A DNA stretch of 64,000 bases, from positions 1-64,000 of the forward strand of contig NZ_JAPHPW010000007.1 in the NCBI RefSeq assembly GCF_026241515.1, written 5' to 3'. Both the position numbers and the translations under genes were made by a program. Numbering within the stretch: the stretch's first letter is position 1; every line of letters starts with the position of its first letter. Under the pieces are notes generated by a model, which searched no databases, had not been told where the DNA came from, and saw nothing but the letters and a program-made list of their open reading frames with translations. The stretch comes from Vibrio sp. 14G-20 (GTDB lineage: Bacteria; Pseudomonadota; Gammaproteobacteria; Enterobacterales; Vibrionaceae). Positions 27,663 through 36,475 of this stretch are shown here, piece after piece.

Positions 27663-27920
27663 ATGCTCAATGAAAACCATGCCTTTATCTTAGATTTCCC
27701 AGATCTTAAGTTAGACATTGTTCAGCTCAACCACGACGACGAAAAATTCAAAGCAGACATGCAGAAATACCACCAACTCGACTACGACATCCGTCAGCTA
27801 GAAATCTCTGGCAGCCCTATAGATGACGACAGCATGCACAACCTCAAAGTAGAACGCATGGAGCTAAAAGACTCGCTACACAAACAGCTCACGCGCCATC
27901 ACGCGCTTAAGATCGTATAG
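27663..27920 (+). CDS. YdcH-family (DUF465) small protein
   Basis: The product has 85 residues from the ATG at 27663, which has AGAGGA eight bases upstream. A TTG six bases earlier is in frame but badly placed. The sequence is a short helical, charged protein with the DUF465 pattern (HDDEKF near the first helix, ERMELKDSLHKQL in the second). Function in the family is not established. Own terminator downstream. Confidence 0.85.
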   Translation: MLNENHAFILDFPDLKLDIVQLNHDDEKFKADMQKYHQLDYDIRQLEISGSPIDDDSMHNLKVERMELKDSLHKQLTRHHALKIV

Positions 27921-27945
27921 AAAAATCAATCCAATACATTATTCT

Positions 27946-27971
27946 AAGCCATGCACTACGCATGGCTTTTT
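27946..27971 (+). terminator. Terminator of the YdcH-like gene
   Basis: The 9-bp stem AAGCCATGC / GCATGGCTT with a 5-base loop is followed by TTTT. Confidence 0.88.
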
Positions 27972-28060
27972 GGTTTCATAACATCGCAAATCTAAGCTAA
28001 TTCGGCTTCTTCAATTATGTTACTGTTTGCTTATTAAAAAGCGTTTAATAAGGAAGCTGA

Positions 28061-28530
28061 GTGACAATAAAAGAAGAAAATATACAATTCCAGCTCGTTT
28101 CAAATTCTGAATTCGAAGAACTGTTTGCGTTTGTTAAGCAAGGGTTTTTCATACACGTAGATAACGTTTCGGCTGGGACGACGACTTCCAACGTAAGCGA
28201 CTTTTAAACGATTACCACCCCTCTTGGTTTCATGGGGTATACCTAGGAAAACAAAGGGTTGGGCTTGTGTGTTTTAAGCCTTATGACAACGCATACCATG
28301 TTCATCTAGTGATCATTCTCCCTCAATATCAAGGCCGTACGCTTGGTAAGGAAGCCATGACTCTCATACATAAGAGAGCCATGGAAGAGCGACGTGAACA
28401 AGTCACTCTGTCGAGCTTTATAAGTAACACTCACGCCATTAGTTTTTATCAGGCGCTTGGCTACCAAATTGTTGATGACAGCGATGAGGTTTTTGTGGGG
28501 ATGGCTCTCACCCTAAATAACCACGTATAA
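28061..28530 (+). pseudogene. GNAT-family acetyltransferase gene broken by a one-base frameshift
   Basis: A GTG start at 28061 with AAGGAAG upstream opens a frame that reads through FEELFAFVKQGFFIHVDN and then stops at 28205-28207. The other frame continues the protein without a gap (FGWDDDFQRKRLLNDYH, then the acetyl-CoA-binding LPQYQGRTLGKEAM and the C-terminus). The break is at the T run at 28167-28169: one more T would restore a 156-residue GNAT protein, and 470 bases plus one is an exact codon multiple. The second half alone starts late, at 28267, and lacks the N-terminal strands. It is either a recent pseudogene or a sequencing error. Confidence 0.88.
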
Positions 28531-28558
28531 ACGGCGAATTAGGTAGAGAGCTAAATCA

Positions 28559-31474
28559 CTAGCGATCGGCTAACACATCCAACTTATTCAGCAACGACGG
28601 AAAGCCCCAACCATTCTCGCCTGCGACCACCGTCTCTCCGGTCAAATATTCAAACAGCGTAGGCGCTAAAGAACCGTTGGCTTCGATTTTCAATGGTTGA
28701 GAGTTTTCGCCAATTGGCGTTCCCCAGAATCCTAGAAATGCATCTTTCTCTAGATAGTCTTCACCAGCATGACGACCCGGTACCTTGGTGTTATAACCAA
28801 TTCCCGCTTTAGGAAACAAGTTAACCGTACCAGCCCTATCTTCAAGGTAGATATTAGCCAGTTGATTCACCGAATCTGGTCGAGGTGTTGGTTGCGTCAA
28901 TGAAGTCCACTCCACACTGCTACACCACGTCGCCACATTCGCCTTAACCGCTCGGTTAATACACTTTTCTACTAGCTTGGAATAATGCGAAAAGTCTGCC
29001 TTGCTTGGTGCCGCCAAATATGGATTGAGCGTTTGGGTGTTGAGTAAAATTGGAGGTCGATTTGCATCCAAAGATTCGTAGAAAAGCTTGTCGCCCTCGC
29101 GTGTGATCAATTCATCGACGCGCTTTAAATCACGGTTGCCAATCACACGAACAGCGCAGCGTTGTTGATCACATGTGCTTTCTCTTACGACCATGTAATC
29201 AAGGCTTTCAGGTAACCGTTGCACGATCTGAGCAACCGCATCAATACTCTCACCTTCAGGCGCTGCAAGCGGTGTCCAGTGTTTGAGCTCTTGATAGATG
29301 GGTTGCACCTGCCAACCTTGGCTCGAGTTAAAGAAATCCATCATAAAGTTACCGCCAGCAGTCGAGGCAACAACCACATCAATCTCCTTCGAGCTTGGGT
29401 AGCTTAGAGCATTGGTAATTTTAGGCCCTTCACCTTCATCTGATGATATTTTCTTAACCACAATTGGATACTCTAGTTCTGCTTGTAAGCCTTCAAATAC
29501 CTGCTTCTCAGGGTTAAGCGAGTAGAACACTGGTGTTAATCCGTGATCGCCCGCCATGCCCCACAGAGTTTTATCGTAAATACCAGCACTGCGGTAAGTC
29601 GCTTCAATTTGACGAATCCAGTAATCCAATCGGTTTAGCTCTCCGGTTGGCATTAAGATCTCATCACTAAAAGGTCCTGTAAAATGCGCGAAGTGATCCG
29701 GCCATGGGTTATAAACCAAGGTGTAGTCCGGCATCCCTTTTCCATCGAGTTCAGCGTACTGAGTGATGGCTTGTTTAACCTGAACTTTCTTAGAATATTT
29801 GGTGAAGAAATCAAAACCTGATATAGATTGATACGCTTCGATATCTTCAATCAAGGCTGCACGCTTATCTCGCAGAGTCACTTCTACTTCAGAACGTTCT
29901 TGGAGCTCTTTAACGCAACGTTTCTCACCATAATCACGTAACGACTCTCCCAAACCTAAGTTCACGAGGCCGTCGTAAGTTGTGTGTGCATTCCAGTCGT
30001 ACTGGGCATTGCAGTTCAGCGTTTTAAGATAATCAAGGCGATCAAACATAGTTTGTACCTTGTTGCTTGCCATCAACACATCCAACTGCAGCGCATCATT
30101 ACCAAAGAAGTAATACGCACGATCGATCTCTCGATCAACAAAGTGAAAATTAGGAATGCCAGTACCACCTTGACCCGACACTTTCGCGCCAGTCTTAATT
30201 ATTGGTAGATTACGAACGCTGATCGTCGGAGTCGAAGAGATGCCGACTCGGCTAATATTGTCTCGATGCTCTTGATAGAGATTTTTGAAGAAAGGTAAAT
30301 AGTGCGGATCGCGGTAGGTTTGTTCAGATAGAACTTCCATAAACCGCACCTGTTGTTGATGCTCAGGTTCAATCACCTTTTCAGCTTGAGGTTTGTATTG
30401 CGCTCGATTTTTATGATTTTGGTAAGCCACCGAAATGAAAGGCGCATTCTCATCGACTAAACCTTCAATTAAGCCTTGCTGTAAACCATCGACCGTCACT
30501 TGAACCGCAAAGCGCTTGTGCTGTTGGGATTCTAAGAACTGAATGAGTGCATCAGGCTGGTCATTGAACGCTTGTTGCATCCACTCATCGAGTGCTTCTA
30601 CTCGTTCTTCTTTAAACACAAATTGGCGGTAGGCTTTAAGCAAGTTTAAGCGCACAAAATCGATGAGCGTAATAGTAAGGGCTTGCGCTTTATTGTTCGG
30701 CTTGTCGGCGTTTTCTGGTTTGCCATCTTCAGCGATCGCAAGCATTGCTGACTTCATATCGCCTTCATCCATCCCAGAAGCCGCTTTATCGATTAACTCG
30801 ACAATGATCGGTTGAATTTGAGCGATGATCGCCAAATCTTCAGGGCTGTTCGTTAAATAGGTGTAGTTCTCTGGGAGGGTGTCCATATCTTGCCAAACAC
30901 CGATTTCAAACAGCGCATCGTAAATAACGACCATGTTGGCAATGAAATGTTCATCAATGCGAATCCCTTCATGGTGGCCTGTCGCTTCAGTCGATGTATC
31001 TGCCTCTTTGTGCTCTGAAACCGGCTCATCACCGACATAATAGAGGCTATGTTCAAAGCCTTTTAATGCCTCATCATCATAGACTGTCGACAGATACCCT
31101 TTGAATACATCTTCACTCCCCAAACCTGAATAGCGGTCGTAGTAACTATAGAGAAAGTAACCCAAAGGAATTGAATAGGTCGGGTTGGATAGCTGAGCGA
31201 TCACTCGCGCTTTCGTTTTAGCATCTAAAGGCAGTGCGAGAATGTACGCATCTAATGTTACGCCGCCAATCGTGAAAAGTGCCGCATCGCGAGTAAGCGT
31301 GGCCGAGTAACTTAGGCTTGAAAGCACCTGATTTTTCAACACTTCGCTGGAGCTAAACACGCCACCAATGACGGGCGTTGTTGATATATCAGCAATACTC
31401 GGCGCTGAAACAACGGCCAACGAAAGAGAACCAACTAAACTAGTGTAGCTACGTGCTCGGAAATAGAAGCCCAT
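28559..31474 (-). CDS. Very large secreted alkaline-phosphatase-superfamily protein (phosphodiesterase-like)
   Basis: The 971-residue product has an N-terminal signal-peptide-like segment. The long N-terminal part (about 40-420) has no recognised domain. From about 425 it shows the fold of nucleotide pyrophosphatase/phosphodiesterases: GGTGIPNF with a candidate nucleophile Thr438, NPWPDHFAHF near 580, and GMAGDHGLTPV with the metal-binding Asp643 and His644. Typical family members have 400-600 residues, so this one is unusually long. Secretion and metal-dependent hydrolysis of a phosphate ester are inferred; the substrate is unknown. It is transcribed alone. Confidence 0.75.
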   Translation of the reverse strand: MGFYFRARSYTSLVGSLSLAVVSAPSIADISTTPVIGGVFSSSEVLKNQVLSSLSYSATLTRDAALFTIGGVTLDAYILALPLDAKTKARVIAQLSNPTYSIPLGYFLYSYYDRYSGLGSEDVFKGYLSTVYDDEALKGFEHSLYYVGDEPVSEHKEADTSTEATGHHEGIRIDEHFIANMVVIYDALFEIGVWQDMDTLPENYTYLTNSPEDLAIIAQIQPIIVELIDKAASGMDEGDMKSAMLAIAEDGKPENADKPNNKAQALTITLIDFVRLNLLKAYRQFVFKEERVEALDEWMQQAFNDQPDALIQFLESQQHKRFAVQVTVDGLQQGLIEGLVDENAPFISVAYQNHKNRAQYKPQAEKVIEPEHQQQVRFMEVLSEQTYRDPHYLPFFKNLYQEHRDNISRVGISSTPTISVRNLPIIKTGAKVSGQGGTGIPNFHFVDREIDRAYYFFGNDALQLDVLMASNKVQTMFDRLDYLKTLNCNAQYDWNAHTTYDGLVNLGLGESLRDYGEKRCVKELQERSEVEVTLRDKRAALIEDIEAYQSISGFDFFTKYSKKVQVKQAITQYAELDGKGMPDYTLVYNPWPDHFAHFTGPFSDEILMPTGELNRLDYWIRQIEATYRSAGIYDKTLWGMAGDHGLTPVFYSLNPEKQVFEGLQAELEYPIVVKKISSDEGEGPKITNALSYPSSKEIDVVVASTAGGNFMMDFFNSSQGWQVQPIYQELKHWTPLAAPEGESIDAVAQIVQRLPESLDYMVVRESTCDQQRCAVRVIGNRDLKRVDELITREGDKLFYESLDANRPPILLNTQTLNPYLAAPSKADFSHYSKLVEKCINRAVKANVATWCSSVEWTSLTQPTPRPDSVNQLANIYLEDRAGTVNLFPKAGIGYNTKVPGRHAGEDYLEKDAFLGFWGTPIGENSQPLKIEANGSLAPTLFEYLTGETVVAGENGWGFPSLLNKLDVLADR

Positions 31475-31616
31475 TAAATACCCTTCAGTTCAAGATGCGT
31501 TTATAAATATAACTTATTGTTTCAGTATACTTTCATTAGTCAACCTATGTTCAACTATGCAATATAAATTAAAGCTTCAATGATATTAAACTCAACCTTT
31601 TCAGTATTAAATAATC

Positions 31617-31955
31617 CTACAAACGCTTGCCGCTGCCGTCTTCCCACATCACTTCGCATTCATCCTTGATGGCGGCTTTTAATAACTCAACCAATGGGAA
31701 CGCTCGGCTACCGATATTAACAGGCGCTTCAACAACCTCTTCTTCATTGTCTTCATCAGTATTTTCTTGCTCTACAGGTTTGTTCTGCTCTGCTGCAATC
31801 GCAGCACGTAAACTATCCAGAGCTTGAGGAACCTCTGAAGCATCCATAGCGCCTGGGATAGTACCGCTATGCCCAAGCATCTTGATGAACTGAAGACCAA
31901 CCTCACCAAACATCGTGACGCTAGCATGAGCTTTACAACTAAAGGTAATTAACAT
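31617..31955 (-). CDS. DUF1840 family protein
   Basis: The 112-residue product begins MLITFSCKAHASVTMFGEVG and continues IKMLGHSG, the signature of DUF1840. An acidic low-complexity linker (about 60-80, rich in Glu and Asp) separates this from a C-terminal helical part. The family has no established function. It is a single gene on the minus strand, 142 bases downstream of the start of the large phosphatase-like gene and co-oriented with it. Confidence 0.85.
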   Translation of the reverse strand: MLITFSCKAHASVTMFGEVGLQFIKMLGHSGTIPGAMDASEVPQALDSLRAAIAAEQNKPVEQENTDEDNEEEVVEAPVNIGSRAFPLVELLKAAIKDECEVMWEDGSGKRL

Positions 31956-32237
31956 AATGAGCCCTTCTTAATTTTGGTCGTTTACAAACTATGTTGAGTA
32001 ACTCACTGGAAAGCAAGTAGATAATGATCAAACAACGGTTACAAATTTGATGCCTAAATATAATGTTCTAGAGATAATCCGCACCGTCGGTGATATACAT
32101 CACCATTTGGGATTGGTTAAATACTCTTTCATATGAAACCTTGATAGTAGTCACACTAAATAGACATCTAAGCCTCTGCATAACTTGTTATTTATTCTAC
32201 TATTAACACCATCATCAAAAACTTTGGCACAGATCAC

Positions 32238-33461
32238 ATGAAAAGGCTCGTCGGCAGACACCTAGAAGAAATGGCGGACATACGATCCACCCGTAAGCAA
32301 AAAATTGTCCACTCCTTTTCACTGACTGCCGCTGCGTTATTCATTTTCTATACTTGGGCTTACTTCCAAGGCCAGCATTACACGCTGTCAATGTTCGAAT
32401 TGAGCTTCGCCATCATTGCCATTTCCAACGCGTTTTATGTAAGAAAAGTCATCAATCCTGAGTATTCCGAATTAATTCTGAGTGGTGTTCTTCTAGTTCA
32501 GGGCGTCATCCTATTCTTGTACAGTCACGCCATCCCCGACCGCATACTTTGGCTTTACCCAATTCTGGCCGCGGTCATTTTCATTAATGACTTCAGAATT
32601 GGCATTATCTTCAGCACCTCGTTTTGCTTGTTCATCAGCACCTTAATTACAGCGATGCCCAACAACTTTTCTTTGCCATTTAACAGCACACACAGATTTA
32701 TCCTTAGCTTATTTACCATGAGCTTGGTGTGCCACACATCTGCCTATTACTACACTAAAGCCGTCAGTTATATTCAACGCCTTTATAGAGAAGGCATTGA
32801 AGATCTGGCCTATAGAGACCAACTTACCGGCTTGGCAAACCGTTGGAGCTTTGAACGCTGGGCAACAGAAAAACTAGCGACAGTGGATAGTGAGCAATCA
32901 CTTACGGCATTGGTCTTTTTGGATATTGATGACTTTAAAGGCATTAACGACAACTACGGACACGATGTTGGAGACAGTGTCTTACAGCATTTTGCCAATC
33001 GCTTGAGTAACAACATTCGAACCAGAGACAGAAAAAGCCACGAATACGATTATTCCATCGCGCGCTTTGCTGGAGACGAGTTTGTTTTGATGCTCTACGA
33101 TGTACCAACTCGTAAGGACCTAAACGGCATTTTAGATAGGATTTGCGGGCTGTTCGAAAGTGGTTGCCAGACAAACGAGAGAATCAAGGAATTAACGCTC
33201 AGTGTTGGGGTGTCTTTGTATCCGCAAGATGCTCAAGAGCTACATGAACTGACGAGATGTGCTGATAAAGCGATGTATGTCGCTAAGCATTCAGGAAAAA
33301 ACCGATATGCTTATTATCACGACAACCCAGTATCAACCTTGATAGAAGATTTGCCAACAACCCTCACCAGCTCAGAACCTGATGTATCTGAACTTGAAGA
33401 TTGTCTTGAAGCGAAGAGCGAAGGGAACAATGTCGCGCTCTTAAAAACGCGTCAACTCTAG
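32238..33461 (+). CDS. Membrane-bound GGDEF-domain diguanylate cyclase
   Basis: The 407-residue product has about six membrane helices in residues 25-175 and a GGDEF domain in about 190-360. The active-site loop reads AGDEF (278-282), a variant known to be active in other cyclases, and the metal-binding LDIDDFKGIND is intact. The usual RxxD inhibitory site ahead of the loop is absent, and the loop before it is a few residues longer than normal (RTRDRKSHEYD). I expect c-di-GMP synthesis without canonical product inhibition. No EAL domain. It is a single gene. Confidence 0.9.
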   Translation: MKRLVGRHLEEMADIRSTRKQKIVHSFSLTAAALFIFYTWAYFQGQHYTLSMFELSFAIIAISNAFYVRKVINPEYSELILSGVLLVQGVILFLYSHAIPDRILWLYPILAAVIFINDFRIGIIFSTSFCLFISTLITAMPNNFSLPFNSTHRFILSLFTMSLVCHTSAYYYTKAVSYIQRLYREGIEDLAYRDQLTGLANRWSFERWATEKLATVDSEQSLTALVFLDIDDFKGINDNYGHDVGDSVLQHFANRLSNNIRTRDRKSHEYDYSIARFAGDEFVLMLYDVPTRKDLNGILDRICGLFESGCQTNERIKELTLSVGVSLYPQDAQELHELTRCADKAMYVAKHSGKNRYAYYHDNPVSTLIEDLPTTLTSSEPDVSELEDCLEAKSEGNNVALLKTRQL

Positions 33462-33489
33462 CCATGAATATCGCTTGTAACTGAGCAAA

Positions 33490-33774
33490 CTAACCAGCCA
33501 TATACATAAGCCAAAGGCTCACTAACCCGATCACAATGATCCATACGACTTGACGTGTTCGGTTTGGGTTATTCCCTTTAGGTCGCCGCACTACAGTTTT
33601 AAAAGCGGCTTGCTTAGCAGACTGAATAAACGGTGCCTCAATCTCACGTTTTTTCACGCGGCGTTTCACGGCACTGTTTGCAACCTCTGTAAAACGCTGA
33701 CTTTGCTCCGTTGTAAAGTCGTTATCAAAACCCATCCGACCATGCCTTTCGCCATGTTTTTGCTGAACTGCCAT
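33490..33774 (-). CDS. Small basic protein with one C-terminal membrane helix
   Basis: The 94-residue product has a basic, hydrophilic N-terminal 70 residues (VKRRVKKREIEAP) followed by one hydrophobic helix near the C-terminus (about 74-92). This suggests a tail-anchored inner membrane protein facing the cytoplasm. I do not recognise the family. It is convergent with the GGDEF gene, 28 bases away. Confidence 0.6.
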   Translation of the reverse strand: MAVQQKHGERHGRMGFDNDFTTEQSQRFTEVANSAVKRRVKKREIEAPFIQSAKQAAFKTVVRRPKGNNPNRTRQVVWIIVIGLVSLWLMYMAG

Positions 33775-33932
33775 AGCGGCCTCCTTGGCGGTCTACTCTC
33801 TATTCAAGTATAGACACAATTTCATATTGTTACCTGTTCAAGATTTTCGAATAAGTCACTCAACGCTATGCCATCTTCTTTTGAAATCAAATTACATAAA
33901 CTACAGCTATTCAAGTTTATGAGGGTTTCAAA

Positions 33933-34805
33933 ATGACGAATGTAAGAGCGGTAGATCATGTGATTACAGCACATGCCACCTCAGATGGTGATGGCGTCAA
34001 GATCCAACGACTCGCTGGTTTTAATAACGCGCGCTTCTCTCCATTTTTGATGATTGATGAACTCAAATCAGATGAAAGCAAAGACTATGTTGGTGGCTTT
34101 CCTCCTCACCCTCACCGTGGGATAGAAACGCTCACTTACATGCTTAAAGGTCACTTCCAACACAAGGACCACATGGGTAATGTCGGTGAACTTCGCAGCG
34201 GTGGCGCACAGTGGATGGCCGCGGGTCGTGGTGTGATTCACAGTGAAATGCCGATGATGGAAGAAGGCGCATTGCACGGTTTTCAGATTTGGATAAACCA
34301 GCCTGCAACACACAAAATGCAGCCAGCGCAATACCATGACTTCCAAAGTGAAAGCATTGCAGAACATCAAAACGAACAAATCGGTTTACTAAGAGTGATT
34401 GCTGGAGGGTTTGAACTGAACAACCAAACTGACGATGATTCAGAGGCTTTACGAGCGCAGGGTCCATTACGGAAAACAGGAGTGCCATTAAGCGTTGCGG
34501 ATTGGCGCTCTCATTCTGGGCAAAAAGCCACGTTAGGGACTAATGTTAATCACAATGCCATGACTTACGTGTATCGAGGCAGTATTAAAATCGGCGACAA
34601 AGTGATCAACCAAGGTCAACTTGCCCTGCTCACCAAAGCTGACTTGCTGTCTTTGGGTAGCTTAGAAGATTCAGGGGTACTGATTTTTTCTGGTGAACCG
34701 ATTAATGAACCTGTTGTGCACTATGGTCCGTTTGTCATGAACTCGATGGAAGAGATTGAACAGACAATTCAAGACTACAACAACGGTGTGTTTGAGACTT
34801 ACTGA
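33933..34805 (+). CDS. Pirin family protein
   Basis: The 290-residue bicupin has the pirin signature PPHPHRGIETLTYMLKG near 55 (metal-binding His residues) and AGRGVIHSEMP near 95. The C-terminal half is the second cupin. Bacterial pirins include quercetinase-like enzymes and redox-sensing regulators; the role here is unknown. It is a single gene followed by a heptamer repeat and a terminator. Confidence 0.92.
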   Translation: MTNVRAVDHVITAHATSDGDGVKIQRLAGFNNARFSPFLMIDELKSDESKDYVGGFPPHPHRGIETLTYMLKGHFQHKDHMGNVGELRSGGAQWMAAGRGVIHSEMPMMEEGALHGFQIWINQPATHKMQPAQYHDFQSESIAEHQNEQIGLLRVIAGGFELNNQTDDDSEALRAQGPLRKTGVPLSVADWRSHSGQKATLGTNVNHNAMTYVYRGSIKIGDKVINQGQLALLTKADLLSLGSLEDSGVLIFSGEPINEPVVHYGPFVMNSMEEIEQTIQDYNNGVFETY

Positions 34806-34813
34806 TGTCTTGG

Positions 34814-34855
34814 CTTTGAGCTTTGAGCTTTGAGCTTTGAAGATTGAAGATTGAA
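34814..34855. repeat. Heptanucleotide tandem repeat (six units)
   Basis: The units are CTTTGAG three times, then CTTTGAA, then GATTGAA twice. The array lies just after the pirin stop codon and before the terminator. Such arrays can vary in copy number. It is outside the coding sequence, so it would not switch reading frame. Confidence 0.9.
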
Positions 34856-34945
34856 GAGATTTTGCAACGAACAACGATTTGATCATCCATTTGATGACTA
34901 CAAAAACAAGTGACACTATCCACTGCCGGTTACTATCACTTATTT

Positions 34946-34973
34946 AACCACGCTCCTAGAGCGTGGTTTTTTT
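34946..34973. terminator. Terminator between pirin and ppnP
   Basis: The stem AACCACGCT / AGCGTGGTT with a short loop is followed by seven T bases. It is oriented for the pirin transcript. Confidence 0.88.
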
Positions 34974-35023
34974 CTATTCAATCAGAGGCAAATGATGCCC
35001 TGATTGAACAAATTTAGACCTGA

Positions 35024-35305
35024 TTACAAGTACTCACACAGGTAAGCCGTCGCTTCTTTTACCTGTAGGTCGAATGAAGAGTCACCCGCAACGTCAAAAG
35101 ACTCACCAGATTGGTATGTCGTCCAGTCATCATCGCCAACACGCTTTACAATCAAAGCACCTTTAACAACGGTCATCTTTTCTGGAGCCGCAGTACCAAA
35201 CGTGTACTCACCAGCCGCCATTACACCAACACTCACATCAGCACCAGACTGGTTAAACGCTAACGACTTAACGCCACCTTCAAAGTATGTGTTTTCTTTA
35301 ATCAT
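35024..35305 (-). CDS. ppnP: Pyrimidine/purine nucleoside phosphorylase PpnP
   Basis: The 93-residue single-cupin protein matches PpnP (YaiE, DUF1255), which phosphorolyses several nucleosides to base and ribose 1-phosphate. Recognisable stretches are NTYFEGGVKSLAF at the start and GVMAAGEYTFGT and PEKMTVVKG in the middle. Length is the family norm. It is transcribed alone and convergent with the pirin gene. Confidence 0.93.
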   Translation of the reverse strand: MIKENTYFEGGVKSLAFNQSGADVSVGVMAAGEYTFGTAAPEKMTVVKGALIVKRVGDDDWTTYQSGESFDVAGDSSFDLQVKEATAYLCEYL

Positions 35306-35612
35306 TGTACTTCCTTGTTATCTTCAAATTGCAATTATTGAGCTCACCGAGTAAGCCTATGCGTAAATTTAGGTGATAATTGTTTTAACCAATTCGAGAC
35401 TTTCCTACAAGAAATAAATACGCATAGCTTAAGCATTTCTGGAATTCGCTTTCATTGATAACGTAAATACTGAGGAGCAAGGCTAAAAACCATTAACGCA
35501 ACCACATTTATTAGAACATTCGATCCTGCTTCTAACTCTTAGAACAATTTTTGCAAACTAAGGTTTTAGTTAATAGAATCTAAAACAATATCAGTCGAAA
35601 AATGAAGAGATA
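35306..35612. other. Intergenic region between ppnP and the DUF2850 gene
   Basis: These 307 bases lie between two divergent genes. The stretch is AT-rich and presumably holds both promoters. I see no ORF, hairpin or repeat that I can support. Confidence 0.6.
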
Positions 35613-36077
35613 ATGGCAAAAAAGCCGACTAAAAGCAGAGATCTATTTGCCAACTCGTTACTCTACGGCTTCCTATTAGCTGGCTTTATGGTTGCCCTCA
35701 CCGCCGGCTATTTTGCTTACCAAGCCCACCAGCAATCTGTCAGCCCAAGCAACGTCTATGGCACATGGATAGAGATTGCGGCGCCACCTTACAACACCGA
35801 CATCCTGACACTTTCAGAAAACGGTGTGATGATGAATCATCGTCTTATCACTACCTCATTCGATTTTGACGGGAAGATCGTCACGATCAACACTGGCTCT
35901 GGAACCACCGTTTACACCATCAGTGGTACTTACGATTCGCCTCGCTTGAAGCGATTAGAGCCAAGCGTACCATCTCAGCAATTTATTAAAGAAGGCTACG
36001 AAGATACTGCGACTGGTGATACCCATAGTGTCATGCAACAACGACGCGCTTCCTTAGCTGAGCAATTCAAAAGATAA
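35613..36077 (+). CDS. DUF2850 family membrane-anchored protein
   Basis: The 154-residue product has one N-terminal membrane helix (about 15-38) and a periplasmic domain with the DUF2850 pattern GTWIEIAAPPYNTDILTL. The family is found mainly in Vibrio and relatives, which supports the taxonomic call. Function unknown. It is a single gene upstream of the chiA promoter region. Confidence 0.82.
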   Translation: MAKKPTKSRDLFANSLLYGFLLAGFMVALTAGYFAYQAHQQSVSPSNVYGTWIEIAAPPYNTDILTLSENGVMMNHRLITTSFDFDGKIVTINTGSGTTVYTISGTYDSPRLKRLEPSVPSQQFIKEGYEDTATGDTHSVMQQRRASLAEQFKR

Positions 36078-36475
36078 CCCTCTTATCCATACTGCCATAA
36101 GCATTCGTCTTCAAGTTTGCTCGTCGATCGACCCCGCTCGCTCAACATACTTCACTTTGTGATTCTGCTTCAATCCACAGTATTTTCTTATAGTTTGTCG
36201 CACCTTTTCATAACTTCATGTCGTGAATTTTCACTTGTGAGATTTTCCTACTGAAGGATATTTTATTTTATAAAACATGGACTCGGCCTCTCATTCATTA
36301 AGCAACAGAATTGTAACAAGATACAATTTTTTAGTTGTCCATCGAAAACGGATTTATTTTCAGTTATGAAATTAAAACTCTCTCGAATACTGACTGGGAA
36401 GCTCCTTCAAAACTGATTGGAGCCGTTTATGGGGCCAATTGGTTCTCGTAACCTTCAAGGAATGAGAGAAATAGT
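36078..36475. other. chiA upstream region
   Basis: These 398 bases separate the DUF2850 gene from chiA. They are AT-rich with no supportable ORF. A GTGA-N6-AC near 36225 is too degenerate to call a CRP site. The chiA promoter and chitin-responsive control elements probably lie here but cannot be placed from sequence alone. Confidence 0.5.

Noticed and set aside
27390..27680. 96-codon minus-strand ORF after trhO
   Set aside because: It overlaps the trhO 3' end and its terminator and has no coding features.
28267..28530. Independent small GNAT protein
   Set aside because: It lacks the N-terminal half of the fold, and the missing part is found directly upstream in another frame. The frameshift explanation is simpler.
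34814..34855. CRISPR-like repeats
   Set aside because: The units are only 7 bases and contiguous, with no spacers and no cas genes.
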